Source: Selaginella moellendorffii (lineage: Eukaryota > Streptophyta > Lycopodiopsida > Selaginellales > Selaginellaceae). Taken from it: a stretch of 64,000 nucleotides of DNA. The stretch lies in contig NW_003314303.1 of assembly GCF_000143415.4 (NCBI RefSeq), forward strand, positions 903,285-967,284, written 5' to 3'. The stretch's first letter is position 1, and every line of letters starts with the position of its first letter. Below are positions 33,338 to 45,775 of the stretch, in pieces. The notes beneath the pieces were generated by a model. The model worked only from the letters and a program-made list of their open reading frames with translations. It searched no databases and was not told where the DNA came from. A program made the translations under genes and the position numbers.

Positions 33338-35747
33338 ATGCTCCACAGCGATGGCGTTTCAACCACCACCACCACCAGCAGGAGCTGGAAAGTGGCAAAG
33401 AAATCGACGAAGGGAATCGCCACACTCTTGGCGGCGCTCAAGGAGGCAAGCAAGGCCAGGGATGCCAAGAGGGGGCGGGAGCTCCACTCCGACGCCATAG
33501 CCAGTGGAGTTGCGGGCGATATCTTCGTGGGCAGCAGCCTGGTGGACATGTACTGCAACTGCGGCCTCATGGGTGAAGCGCGAGAGGTATTTGACGCCAT
33601 GCCTAGCCATGACATTGTCGTTACGCAGAGACGACGATGGATTGGCGGCGCTCGCCCTCTTCTCGCCGATGCGCGACGAGGCTGCTCTCCAAACTCGAGA
33701 ACTTTTGTTGCTGCGGCCAAGGCATGCTCTAGCATTGCCACGGCTGAGAAGGAAGAAGAAGTTCCAAGAGGTAGCGAAGTATGCTCGACTTCCAAGATGG
33801 GATCGCTGGAGATTGGAATGGCGATCAACTCGCAGGCCCTGGAGAGGAGGTGCGGATCCATTTTCGTGGAGAGCTGCCTCGTCGATATGTATGCCAAGTG
33901 TGGCGGCATGGACGACGCTCGACGCGTTTTCGAGAGCATGGAGAGGAGGAATATGGTGGCCTGGACGTCGCTCATGCTGGGCTATGCCGAGAGTGGCGAT
34001 GGCCAAGCTGCGCTCGAGCTCTTCCAGGTGATGGAACGCGAGAATTGCCCGCGTGACGCTCGGACTTTCGTTGCCGCGGTGAAGGCTTGCTCGAGCCTGG
34101 CTATGGCGGCGAAGGAAGGATCATCTAGCGCGAGAGCCATGAGAGCTCTTGAGACCGGCATGTGTTCATCGCGAAGCTCGCAAGAGTGGATTCGAGTCGG
34201 ATGCTTTCGTGGCTTGCGAACTTGTGGATTTGTATGCGAAGTGTGGGAGTATGGAGGATGCGAGGAGGATCTTCGAGCGCTTCGCCAGCCACGACGTTGT
34301 CTCGTGGACGGCGTTGATACTCGGCTATGGTGACAATGGCGAGAACGAGGTGGCGGTGGAGCTCTTCTTGCGCATGGTTCACCAGGGATACCATGCAAAC
34401 GCTCGGACTTTCGTGGCAGTGATCAAGGCTTGTAGCAGCCTTGCCGAGGAGGAGCAAGGCGGAAGTGTGATAAAGTTTCGCGCTCTCGCCACTGGAATGG
34501 CGATCCATCGCCTCGCAGCTGCGAACGGTGGCTGCGATACTAGGGACGTTTTCGTGGGGAACACTTTGATCGACATGTATGCGAAGTGTGGAACTTTGGT
34601 GGATTCCCGGCGAGTTTTCGATGCGATGCTTACACGGGATGGTCTCGTACAACGCGATCATGCTGGGCTATGCCGAGAATGATGGCGAGGCTATGGCGCT
34701 CGAGCTACTCGCGGCCATGCACAGGGAAGAACCGCGCGTTGTGGCAAATAGCTTGAGCTACCTTGCTGCTGTGAAGGCTTGCAATCACTTGGCATCGCGA
34801 GAAGAAGCCAGGGACTTCGATGGAAGAGCTGTGAAGATCGAGAGCCTGGAGAAAGGCATGGCTGTTCATGCTCGAGCCACGGAAGCCCGGTGTGATCGAG
34901 ATCTTTTAGTGGCGAGCAGCCTGATCGATATGTACTCGCGAGCTGGAAGCATGGAGGATTCGCACAGGGCCTTTGATCAAATGGAGAGCCACGATGTAGT
35001 GTCATGGACGGGGCTCGTCTCCGGCTACGCCGAGAATGGCGATGGCGAGGGCGCCCTGGCGGTGTTCTTCGCGATGGTGGACGAGGGAGTGGAGCCCGAC
35101 TCGTGGACGCTCGCGGCGGCGCTCAAGGCGTGCGGATCCATCGCCTCGAGCAAAGCTGGGCGACGTCTCCATGGCGAGATTTGCCGGCATGGACTGGAGG
35201 GCGATACCATCGTGGTCACCGGTTTGATCGACTTCTATGGGAAGTGTGCTACCATGGCCGACGCTCAGCGTGTCTTTGAGGGTTCCATGGTTGCCGCGCT
35301 GGACGAGGTTGCATGGACGGCTTTAGTGTCCGGCTATGCCGCCAGGGTGACGTGAAGTTCGTGTTTGTGACGTTCCAGGCGATGGTGGACACTGGCGTGA
35401 GGCCGGGTGGTGTGACCCTGCTGTGTGTGCTAGCCGCGTGTAGCCATGCCGGGCTTGTGGAGCGAGGGAAACGATTGTTTGGATCGATGAGAGAGAAGTA
35501 TGGGATTGATCCTGGGCGAGAGCACTACCACTGCGTGATTGATATGCTGGGGCGAGCAAACCATCTGGAGGAGGCGCTGGAGATTGTGAGATCGATGCCT
35601 TTCCAAGCGGGTGTCGTGACCTGGATGACGATCTTGAGCGCTTGTAGGAAGTGGAAGAACACGAGAGTTGGAAGTGAAGCATTTGATGCGTTGGTTGGAA
35701 TGGATGTGAGGGTGAAATCGTCAGCTTATCATGTTAATGAGACCTAA
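33338..35747 (+). pseudogene. Long PLS-class PPR gene, unit B copy (frameshifted)
   Basis: Full length relative to unit C, starting MLHSDGVSTTTTT at 33338, but broken by indels: a 23-bp-scale loss near 33620 (WNALMLGYAENG region), a 2-bp loss near 34160, a 2-bp loss near 34640 and a 1-bp loss near 35340. The tail diverges after KSSAY at about 35730 and ends HVNET. Each block is still nearly identical to unit C, so the decay is recent. A frame extends upstream to 33269 but matches the non-coding spacer of unit C, so MLHSDG is the better start. Confidence 0.9.
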
Positions 35748-35749
35748 AA

Positions 35750-35986
35750 TCATCATACTTCTTTATTTAAAAGTGCTATTGGCATCGGGGGACAGATATT
35801 CTCTTACCCTTGGATTTGTCAAATTGATGGTTCAGATGTAATACTTTCTTAAAAACAGTTATTATGGCTTTTTGTATCTGAGGGTTTCATATTTGTACTG
35901 ATTGTGGTGGTTTGGATGTGATCAATTCTTGCACCCTTATGGATTGACACTGTAACAACTAGACAGGTGCATGCTCTCTCTCGCAT

Positions 35987-36025
<39 letters not shown>

Positions 36026-36900
36026 AATCTTCCATGGCGCTGGGGATGGTGATGAGCATCGCACCAAGAGATCCTGGTGCCACAAGAACCTGGCATCGGC
36101 ACACAGGCGGCTGGCGATGGTGGCGCTCCCCCACCATGATTGCTACAGTGAGGACGTCATCGCACCAAGAGATCCTGGTGCCACAAGAACCTGGCATCGG
36201 CACACAGGCGGCTGGCGATTGTGGCACTCCCCCACCATGATTGCTACAGTGAGGACGTCACAAGCTTCCATTTATCCAGCTCTGTGAGGGATTCCCTCGA
36301 TGCCATCTCCTACGGATTGGGGATCCAGTCCAAAGATTGGATCACGGGGATCAAGCTAGCAGTGCTGGATTTTGCCGCCATCGCGGCCAGCAATCCAGTT
36401 CTCGCACCCTTATGGATTGACATTGTAATCGACTGGACAGGTGCGTGCTCTCTATCTCTCTCTCTCTCTGAGCGCACGCACATGCATGCACACACACGTG
36501 CAATTCTGATGGTATACTTGTTTGCTACAACTCATATTATACCAATACACTGATTGTTAGTTTTTGCTTTTGTTGTAAGTTCAAAACTCATATTGTGTCA
36601 GATATCTATTAAGGAGCCTATTATGGAAGTATGCTGCAGAAAATCGGTAGGAGGCTTTCATGTCTCTGATTATCTAAAGTGCTTTTTGTGCCTTCAATAT
36701 CTGTAAGTCCATAGCGATTTGATTGAATATAGCATAACTACCATATGTGGTTTTTGAAAAACAGAGAATAGCTGCATTACAGTCGACTATACTGCAGAGC
36801 TAAAACTATTTTAGGTAAGCAGTTCGGTGTGTCAATGTTGTAGCAATTTATTTCATCAGTTATAATCTCCCTAGGCAATAGTGAAAATGAGATGGTGGCA
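35750..36900. repeat. Unit B-specific insert, left part: tandem duplications and CT microsatellite
   Basis: No recognised gene. (CT)n at 35989-36021; a 101-bp tandem duplication (36061-36161 and 36162-36261); and a segment beginning GCACCCTTATGGATTGACA at 35931 that recurs at 36404 together with a CAGGTGC and CT-rich tail. The frame at 36221-36553 contains DSLDAISYGLGIQSKDW and FAAIAASNPVLAPLWID, which resembles no family I know. Confidence 0.6.
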
Positions 36901-38270
36901 GCTGCCATGGATACTGCCACCTGAAAAAGAGCAGCCTGGGGAGTATGAACTGGCAGCTTTGAGAGAAAAGCAGGGCTATCAGCTTCAAGAAATGGCAGCA
37001 GCAAAACTATCCTCAAAGCTTATTGATTTAGAAAATGAGGCGGAATACTTGAAGAACCTTTTTCGGGATCTAGACTGATTGAGGTAATATATGTAAAGCT
37101 AACGGAGAAAGCATTAAGGTGTTAAAAGATAGTGAATAGTGGTGACATTCTAGCATCACAGAAGTACCCTCTGCTCGAAAAGGCAGAAAGCCTTTTATTC
37201 AAGGAACAGTTGTGTATATCAAGTTTCCTTTTTGTCAGCTGTTGTGTGCTTGGCATTGGCAATTGAAGCGAAAAAGAAAGCAAAGATTTTTTAAAACAAC
37301 AGAACCACTGGCAGAAAACCCAAAAAATCGGGATCGTGCACTTGATAGACACATTCGAGCAAGGCAAAGATGTTAAGAAGAATCCCTGCAGAGAGAGCAC
37401 AAGCAACAAATGGAAGAAGAGTATCGCTTGTACATCTTTTACATTTTTTTCTTTCTAAATATTTACAACTCTTTCTCATCATAGGAAAACCTGGAGAAGT
37501 ATCTAGAGGAGTTGAAGGCCAGGCATTGTGAAGTTTCAACCAAGGTAGACCAAAGAAAACAGCAGAAAGTTTGCACAACCAACGGCCATGGTACTGTAGT
37601 TGCAGACTCACGGTCAAAAGTGAAAGGCTGACTGCCGTGTAGAGAGAACAAATGAAACTCTTAATGCAAGCAACCTTTGGACGAAGATACTTTTGGCATG
37701 AATGATGAGGACTGGCATATGTACAAGCAAATTGACAGAGACTACAAAGAAGAAGTAGAAGAAGATGTAGATGAAGATGAAGTAGAACTCAGTCGTCTAA
37801 CCTCGAAACTCAAGGTATATCACTTTCGTCACTACTTTTCTTTTCCCTTTCTAACTGCTTTACTTCCAGGAAATTGATCTTTCATATACTTCAGTGCCAC
37901 CACCCGGATTGCAGGAAATAGTGCCAGAGTTTGTAATATAACGGCCTCTTACTGAGAAGGACTACCAAATAGTTCTTGGTGTGGAACGATTCAGAGATAT
38001 TCTTCCAGCCTGTAGATCAGGCAGAAGTGGGAGAAATGGCATCCATTGCCATGAGGAGAGTGCCAAACTAACTCGTCAGCCGAGTTATGGATGGGATGAT
38101 TCTACTCACAGGTGGAAACTGCGAGTTTGATGGATTTAACAAGAGGATGTTCTTGGAGAGATTGATCACTGGGCTCGGTTATCAGAGTGGTGTGAGCAGC
38201 AGACCCGTGGTATGATGAGGAATAAGAACTTAAGCTGATACAAAACAAGCTGCACTCTGTGTTTGCATCA
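36900..38270 (+). pseudogene. ARP5: ARP5 (actin-related protein 5) fragment with retained introns
   Basis: Pieces in order match plant ARP5, a subunit of the INO80 chromatin remodeller: REKQGYQLQEMAAAKLSSK (about 36950-37010), a conserved FFKTTEPLAENPKN-like stretch (about 37290), ENLEKYLEELKARHCEV (from 37485), EDTFGMNDEDWHMYKQIDRD (about 37680-37740), DEVELSRLTSKLK then a 55-bp GT...AG intron (37815-37869) then EIDLSY, and after a shift DQAEVGEMASIAMRRVPN and ILLTGGNCEFDGF. Stops and shifts occur throughout, and the N-terminal actin fold half is absent. Retained introns show it came by DNA duplication, not by reverse transcription. Identification rests on recognition of these motifs. Confidence 0.8.
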
Positions 38271-40210
38271 GGTAGTTTCTTTAGTTTTTTTTTCAGAGGT
38301 TTACATAGCAGATTTAAAAGATGAGTCACTATTTTAGTGGTTCATGGCATTGATTTCAGTAATGTAGTGTTCATTCCAACTGTTAACATTCGTAAAGACA
38401 ATTTCCAACAAGCCAAAATTGATTCTAATGCATCCAATGGTATATAGTATAAGAAAAAATTGATAAACAGGACATGTACATGAAATTTGGAAACTTGGTG
38501 GATTCTCAGCCAGCTTTGACAAGATGGCTTGCCACAGTGCTGTGTCATAGATGTCACTGATGCTGGGATTGGCAAGGAGGTGGTTCTGGAGTTGTTTGTT
38601 TGTGATGGTTTTGCCATAAGCCTCTCCATGGTGCTTAAGTTGTGTGGGAGCCTAGTGGATGTGTGGCTTAGAGAAGGAGAGGGTCACTCCCAGGCGTGTA
38701 GAAAACAATGCTGCCGTGTCAAACTCAGTAAAAGTTTTTGGAATCTGACTTTGTTCTTATGTCAGGATTTCAGGATAAATACAACACAAAGAATAGGCCT
38801 TGGCCTTGCTTTAGAGGGCTTCACTAATAAGATCTACGAGGCATAGAACATAGTTAAATTCATCACATTTGTTCCTGTTATTTTCAACTGCAAATGTGTT
38901 GTCCCATCAAGCCAGATGACTACTCAGATTTTTCTCAGATAATTCAAATTCTCTGCTTGAGAAAGTTGTGATCACAACAAACAAGTACTTCCAGTCATCT
39001 GGATTGCTGTTAAGATTGGATTGTGAGTTAAAAGCTTTTGGATAGATTTCTTTCACCATTTTTTGCCGGTCTACACAACTTTAGTCACATGTAAGTTCAT
39101 TGGCTACCTCATTGTCAATGCCACTTTGTTTCAGTGTGCCAGATAATACTAAGATATATGTGAAACATCAACTACTCATGCAACTTAGGGAAGGTTAGTA
39201 TGACACATGTCTTGGAGCTTCCTCTTCATAGTGGCCTCCCATGCCTCACTTCCATCATCAATAGTACGTGATGAGTGAGAATGAACGAAATGCCTTTAAA
39301 AGAATTAAAGAATAGACAGATTTACATAACATATAATATGTATAAGATGAGCATCTCTAGCAAATTTCTCCAGTTGTACCTTGAAGCATTGTTCAAAAAA
39401 ATGCAAAGAGTAAGACAAGCATCCAGATGACCATTGTGTTTGTGGTGCCATATAACAAGAGGATCTACCTCCGGAACTAAGTGACTTGTGCAACCTTTTT
39501 GAGCCACCCAACTTCGACAACGCTTGGGCCATAAAAATCCTCTTCTAATGTTTTTCTGATCAGACAAGTTGCATCAAAGAACTTCTTAATTTCATGATTG
39601 GAGTTTAGACTATGACCCTTTACAGGAGTAGTGACAACAGAAGTAAATGAAGTTTTTTTTTCTAGATTCTTGAGAGTCTAGAGCTGGTTGCCAGAATCTA
39701 GTAATTGAACTTATAGATGTATACTCTTTCTCTTGGTTTTGAAGGTATTCTTAATCAACTTAGTTCAAAGACTTATGAAGAGCTCATTGAATTGCTAAAA
39801 GACTTACTAGTGGTGGGGAGAATGCAAAGAGAAACTCTCCCATTCTTTTCTGACAAATTGTCAACTACCAACCTTAGAAAAGGATAATCCCAGGATCTTT
39901 GCCAATAATTTCTTCCCCTCTTTGACACGGCTAAAGTGGATGCAAGTGCTGAAGCTGCATTTTGCACCTGCAAAGTTTCTATGACCAACTTGTAGCATTA
40001 AAAGCTGTAAATGACTATTCAATTCCACTCCTTTAACATGGCTCCCTCTTTTCTTTTTTTTTTAAAAACAAAAAGAAAAGGCTACCTAAGACGCCACCAA
40101 GTCTCATTACTAGGAGAACCACCAAGTCTCATTATAGGGAAAATCATCATAAGTCATTGTTCTATTTTTTTTTTTAAATGTGTTGTTCTAACCCAAAGTA
40201 TGTATGATTA
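38271..40210. other. Unit B-specific insert, right part, nothing firmly recognised
   Basis: Open stretches at 38529-38846 (+) and on the minus strand at 38342-38629, 39305-39567 and 39773-39988. The minus-strand pieces (such as AQALSKLGGSKRLHKSL) could be decayed DNA-transposon coding sequence, but I see no diagnostic motif. Sequence shared with units A and C resumes near 40215. Confidence 0.35.
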
Positions 40211-40214
40211 CTTG

Positions 40215-41498
40215 CGAAATACAAAAGAGTCCCTTTTGCCACCGGTCCGAGTCATGAAAATTTCCCCATGCTATGCTTTAAGTTCATATTGCATTAGTCT
40301 AGGCCTTGGATGATCTGGATCGCGTGTGCTTCGTGCCACTTGCAGCCGAACTCTTGCAGCCAATTGTTGATTTCCAAAGTCCAATCCAGATCTTGTGCTC
40401 GTTGTTTATTAATCAGGGCTTTTTATTTACCAACAAAAAACCAAAAAACTGGCTGGGCATAGTTTCATTGAGCACGAAAATAAGTTTCTTATGTCCTTGA
40501 TGTGAAATGCTTCTTAAGACTTAAGCTGCATTTACATTTCTGACCATTTTGAGCTGGAAAGCATGCATGCTTCTATATGTCAAGCAAAGCGATAAAAGGA
40601 TGTTCAAGCATTTGCAGGTATTTTGTGATTAATGTCTGTTTTCATCTCCTAGTTTCACCCTTCCACAGGTGCCAATGTGGAGCGATCTCGAACAGAAAAA
40701 AGCTTCCAAGCAGACATAAATCGATTTGCTGCATTGACTGATCACCTTTCTTCCTTAGGAACAATGACACTTGAAACAGAAAACTCATTTTCGAGCAGAA
40801 ATAATCAGTGATGTGAATAGTAGTTCATCCTGGAGTGTTCGTAACATCTCTGAGAGAATTTTGTTTCGCAATCTAGCAGTTCTCCAAGAGAAGGTTTATA
40901 GCCAAGCTTCCCCGCATTGTAGCTGAATCTCAGCCTAGATCTTGGCGAGAGGGCCGCCATGTTTTCCCACACGGTTTTCGAATCGATTTCATGTGACAGT
41001 TATTGTCACATGACAAAGGAACAGAAAGAGAGGCAAAACATTGTGTGTTCGTTTCGGGGCATTACAACAGACTCCAATTCCTTGGTCTCATGTTAGGAGA
41101 TTCTAGTCGGTGACACCATGACCATGCTTTCTCACTCGGTTTTCTCTTTGCTCGTCCTTTCCCTTTCTCTTTGCTGCACATAAGGGTGACAAAAAATAAA
41201 GGTCTTTTTTTACACCCTTATTTCTGTTGCAAATTCTGATGGTGGCTGTTTCTAATTATTAAACAGTGTTTCTTACACAAATCACATTTCTTTTTCATTC
41301 TCCCATGACTTAAGCTAAGGATCCTTCATTCTAATTGTCATGGAACTACTGATTAATTGATGAGGGTGTAGTTGAGCTCGATATCTCCATATTTTGACCT
41401 TGTTGTTAGCTACATCACAAGAGGTTTAGTAAACTATAGAATAAACTTATATAAAAATTTTTTTGGATGGATCAGTATCATAAATTACATTACAATTT
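40215..41498. other. Spacer between long PPR gene and kinase, unit B
   Basis: Matches 21310-22485 and 55150-56460. No gene. Contains an imperfect palindrome CATGTGACAG...TGTCACATG at about 40989-41013, also present in unit C (about 55915-55940) and absent from A. Confidence 0.6.
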
Positions 41499-41736
41499 TT
41501 GGTTTGAGATGGTAATGGATATACCTAGAAAATGCTTGGATATTTTAGAATATTCTATCATCTTATGGTTGTTATTCATTTAGATTAATTTTGTATTTAT
41601 AATTTATAAACATTTTTTAGTATATTATTTTTTATTCTGTCATCTAATGGTTGATATGCAATAATATTAATCTTGTGTATATAAATTACAAACATGCTTA
41701 TAATTATAAACTTTATTTGATTATTAAACAAACCAA
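41499..41736. mobile_element. AT-rich MITE-like element, unit B copy 1
   Basis: Begins TTGGTTTG and ends TTAAACAAACCAA, at the same site as 22486-22752 in unit A, with an internal deletion relative to it. So the insertion predates the A/B split, while unit C lacks it. Confidence 0.7.
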
Positions 41737-42145
41737 GCAATGCAACACGTAGCAATTTATTACAAAATTACATCAAAGCTTTCAAGTTGGACCCATCTCT
41801 CCTTGGAACTGACAAGAAACACAACACACAAAACTGCAGTTCGAAGCAGCAAGCTGGTGGTGCTCCAAAATCCTTGCAGACTTTGCTGGATTGAAGCATC
41901 TGGAGCAGCCCATGCTTCATCTCCTATTGCCAAGATGAAACAAAAGAGCTCTCTCCTTTTCAATGGAAGTGGGGGCTGGCCTGATGCTGTAGAGCAGTTG
42001 ATATCCCACCGATGGTGGACCATCATCAAGGCTTTTTGTGCGGCTCCTCCGCAGAAAAAGAATTTGTAAGAACAATCTTTTATATTTTTTTTTAATTCAC
42101 ACATTAGCAGATTTACATGGTCCTTATGTAAGAGCAACATTATTT

Positions 42146-43084
42146 TTATAAATATTTCTTTATCCACTCATGTTCGAGGACCTTTTCGAAAGTAAGCCTC
42201 CTTCCGGGATCCAATTCCGTCATACCTTGGATAAGTTGCCTTGCAGAAAGGGATGGAATGCTATCCCAATCCATAGAATTGTGATGGAGGTTCCTTAAAG
42301 TTCGATCTCTCTTGCGTGCATTATTAAATACCACCTCCACATCCATATTTGGGAACGGACAAGCTGCCGTGAGGCAAGTGTAAAGCAGCATCCCTAAGCC
42401 CCACACATCGCTGGCTGTGATATAGCGCCCATCGAGCATCGCTTCGGGGGACATATAATCCCACGTCCCAGCCCCATGCTCGTTCCACGGATCCTCCATC
42501 CAGCAAGCCATCCCAAAGTCGGACACCTTTGGGACATAGAACTTCCCAGGCCACGGGTACTTCAGCAAAACATTCGCGGGCTTCAGGTCGCAGTGGATGA
42601 TCTCGTTGTCATGAACCCTCTTTAGCGTCTTGGCGAGAGCTATGACAATCTTTGCAGATTCTTCCTCATCAAGCTGCCCCTTGTACTTGATCCGGTCCTG
42701 AAGGCTGCAATTGCACAGCTCAAGAACAAGGTGGTACACCTCCCTGTACTGATTGGGCTCTTCTCGTATGATGTGCTCGAAGTGGACGAGCCCCTGTTCA
42801 TCCAAACCCTTGAGTGACACCTCTAGCATAGCCATCACTCGAGCTTCAAACAGCCCATCGGGGCCATGAACTGTCTTGATCGCAAAAACCTTTCCATCAC
42901 TCCTTCGGAATGCCTTGTACACCATCGCTTGCCCTCCACCCCCAATCGACTTCTCTAGTCTATATTTCTCTATGAGCACTGGGTATTTGTCACAGAGTTT
43001 TTCATCCAGGACCGTGTGGTACTCCATCCCTTGCCTAGGTTTCTTGAGCGCATAGTTCTCCTGCTCGCACTCGCACTTAACCAT
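42146..43084 (-). CDS. Ser/Thr protein kinase, unit B copy (312 aa)
   Basis: Same architecture as the unit A kinase: glycine loop [15 protein letters not shown] lysine, [17 protein letters not shown] and the C-terminus WIKKYL. The N-terminus is four residues shorter and altered ([19 protein letters not shown]). Thr in the glycine loop is Met here. Most differences from the other two copies lie in the first 40 residues; the catalytic residues are all kept. The gene lies divergent to the short PPR pseudogene that starts about 70 bp away. Confidence 0.9.
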   Translation of the reverse strand: MVKCECEQENYALKKPRQGMEYHTVLDEKLCDKYPVLIEKYRLEKSIGGGGQAMVYKAFRRSDGKVFAIKTVHGPDGLFEARVMAMLEVSLKGLDEQGLVHFEHIIREEPNQYREVYHLVLELCNCSLQDRIKYKGQLDEEESAKIVIALAKTLKRVHDNEIIHCDLKPANVLLKYPWPGKFYVPKVSDFGMACWMEDPWNEHGAGTWDYMSPEAMLDGRYITASDVWGLGMLLYTCLTAACPFPNMDVEVVFNNARKRDRTLRNLHHNSMDWDSIPSLSARQLIQGMTELDPGRRLTFEKVLEHEWIKKYL

Positions 43085-43154
43085 CTCGAAAGAGCTCTAG
43101 GGCTTGTTTGTAAAGGCAGAATCTTAGTTTATGCATCTTTTATTTTAAAGGTAT

Positions 43155-44120
43155 CATGTTTAAGTGAACATTTCCTGGAATGCCAAGTGTGGAAGCATGA
43201 GAGACTCTCGGCGATGGGATTGAGAACCACGACGTTGTCTCCTGGACGGTATTGGTTCTGGGATACGCTCGAAGATTTGGCTCTGGAGCTCTTCTTGGAG
43301 ATGATTGCTCGAGTTTTCTCGCGGCTATCAAAGCTTGCTCTAGTCTGGCTGCGCGAGAGGAGATTGATGCGTCGTTGGCTGTGAAGATCAAGAGCTTGGA
43401 ACGAGCTTTGGCGATTCACTCTCACGCATCAAGCTCTCACGGCTTCAAGTTGGAGGCGAGGAGACATACACTTGGCAAACGCGATGGTGGACTTGTATGG
43501 CAAGTGTGAAAGTCTAGAAGATGCTCGCAGGGTGTTTGATTCGATGGAGCAGCACGACATCGTTTCCTGGACATCGATCATCACAGGCTATGCTCACGAG
43601 AGCCAAGATGGAGACGAAGCTTTCCTTCTCTTCTCTTCCATGCAAGAACAAGGATTTAAACCCGATCGTTTAGCTTGTCTCGCCGCTATCAAGGCTTGTA
43701 GCGTAATCACGGAGAAGAAAATGGAATTTAGACGTAGAATCTCTCGAGAAAGCAATGAAAATCCACTCGTGGATCTCGCAGCTTGGCCTGGAGAGAGATC
43801 CAGCAGTCTGGTTGATATGTATGCCAAGTGTGGAAGCTTGATCATGGACGCTCGCAGGGTATTTGATAAGATCTTAGATCGCGACATAGTCTCGTGGAAC
43901 TCTTTCCTGTTTGGATGTGTTTACATTGGCGAGGACGAGCTTGCGTTGGAATGCTATGCAGCCCTTTGCTCCAAACTCTCAAACCTTTCTTGCGTTGTTG
44001 CCAGTTTGCAGGAACCTGGGAGATTTGAAGCTCGGGAAGCTCTTCCACGGACAGATTCTCCGGCAGGGACTGGAAGGGAGTTCTGTGGGGATTTCCCTGC
44101 TTGTGTTGCGGACCACATAG
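43155..44120 (+). pseudogene. Short PPR gene, unit B copy (shared frameshift plus deletion)
   Basis: Same gene as 24190-25184, with the same frame change between RRHTLGKRDGG and LANAMVDLYGKC. In addition a deletion removes the NRQ...QMEAAMINP region near 43265, and a small change near 43965 shifts the C-terminal part (NSQTFLALLPVCRNLGDLK is in another frame from ELALECYAAL). Confidence 0.87.
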
Positions 44121-44422
44121 AAATCGCTTCCTGCTTCCTGATGTTGTCAATCTTTCCATCACTTTCTTTTCTCCAGGTCCGAATCACAGCGAAAAGTGGA
44201 GCTACCTCTCTGATACAATGGCGGCAATCGATGGTGGCTTTGCGAAACCTTTGTGGCAAAAATCCAATGTGAGAGCTTGGCGAGAGCTTGTTGACAACAC
44301 CAAGCTTGCTCTCGAGCTTGGTGACTGTGTAAACTCGCTGGTAGCAGCAAAACCAAGGCTCTCAAAACTCCAACAGGGATCACGCCTTCAAAGATTGTTT
44401 GGCGCGAATCCTCAAATATACA

Positions 44423-44626
44423 TCAAAGTTTTTTCTCAAGTGCATCTTTTCCTACTCGCATGCTCCGAAATGCTTGGAACCCAGCGATGGCGTCTCCTCG
44501 AGCGCCATGTCCTGCAATCAAAGTATTCCATGCCAAAGTGTTGGGAGACGCAATGGAGCTCTCAAACACAAGCTCGGCGACCTCGACGCTCCCGCATTTA
44601 CAGTAGAAGTCGAGACTACATATCAC
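44423..44626 (-). pseudogene. Antisense PPR fragment, unit B
   Basis: 67 codons with DFYCKCGSVEVAELVFESS and NTLAWNTLIAGHGARGD; near-identical to 25487-25690. Isolated PPR motifs without start context. Confidence 0.72.
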
Positions 44627-44639
44627 CTAGTCTGCAGTG

Positions 44640-45552
44640 AAGGAAAAAGAGAAAGATCTCATACCTATGTGCAAGATCTAGCAATTCCAACTTGTCCACA
44701 AATCATACAGTTGCATCCTATCACAACATTATGTCCAATCTACATGCAAAGAAGCCAAGAGTAAGCAGTGCTTAATAAAAGAAAAAATTTCTCAAACGTG
44801 AACCAAGTCGTCAAGCTTCACCTTATCCCAGATGACTGTATCACACCAGCTGATGATTAGTCCAGGGCAAATGAGACTTCAGAAGAAGAACGAGCCACTT
44901 TTGTTACCTCTCAGGGTCGAGGATGAATTGGCACTCACTGCTTCCAATCTTTATCAGCAATTCCTAAGAAAAAAACATTGTTTATTATTTATAATAAATC
45001 AGTGCTCCGAAAATTTTGTATTTTAACCCCACACTTTTATTTTTCCCACTTTTCCTAAACAAGATATTGTTTCAGAATGTTTATAAATTCTAAATATGTT
45101 ATAGTTCGCTAGATTGACGGTTTGCTCAAAAGTAATTTGTATGATCAATTATCTTTTCTATTTTTAATTTTATCTTTACTCTCCTGTTCATTGTTACGAT
45201 CAAAACTCTTGGTCATAGTTTCACATCTACGTGTACAAAAAAAGCTGGACGCTACTTGCGAGGAAATGCTTGGTCGTCGACTTGAGGCAGGAGACCAAGC
45301 AGCTCAAGGCACAGTTGAGTTAGTTTCTTTCATTTCTTCAGATGTACAGTATTTCTAGAGGATGCTCGGAGCGTCTTCGTGGAGATAGAGCAGCCGAACA
45401 AGGTTGCATCATATCTAGAGTTGCGGATTTCGACTAATGCTCTGGCTAGATGCGGAAATGGCCTTAATTCCGGTTGAGTTGGACCGTTTGCGGACCTCAT
45501 TTCAGCTGAATTCGTTAGGGTTTGGTTGCGTGATCATGAATGAAAAGTAGAT
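44640..45552. other. Intergenic stretch, unit B
   Basis: Equivalent to 25700-26690 of unit A. No gene is recognised; the open stretch at 45122-45358 (KKLDATCEEMLG) is the unit B version of 26184-26420. Confidence 0.5.
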
Positions 45553-45775
45553 TTGGAAGCGCGAGATTTCCCTCTGGATCCAGGAATTTTGAGAGTCAGG
45601 CCGAAATGGAGAAGATTTGGTGTCTCGGCTGCATTTTCTTGCGCCGGCATCTCATTCCACGCGACGTTGCATCACATCTTGAGCATCGAAGTAGTCAGTA
45701 AACTCAAGATCCCTGATGTATCATTCGAGATAAGATTTTGTTTATAAACGGTTCCCAAGATCCTTGGTGTCATAC
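45553..45775 (+). pseudogene. Peptidase S28 remnant, unit B (mostly deleted)
   Basis: Only the N-terminal piece up to FHATLHH and the C-terminal INGSQDPWCH-like piece (about 45735-45775) remain. They are joined near 45672 through CATCTTGAGCATCGAAGTAGT, which reads as the reverse complement of the internal exon sequence near 26945-26965 of unit A. So deletion came with a small inversion. Confidence 0.75.

Noticed and set aside
38529-38846. A 105-codon frame in the unit B insert
   Set aside because: No recognisable family, no support from the other strand or copies, and the region holds other decayed sequence.
41760-42167. A minus-strand frame downstream of the unit B kinase with a hydrophobic stretch
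   Set aside because: The equivalent regions in units A and C are not open in the same frame; it is treated as spacer.
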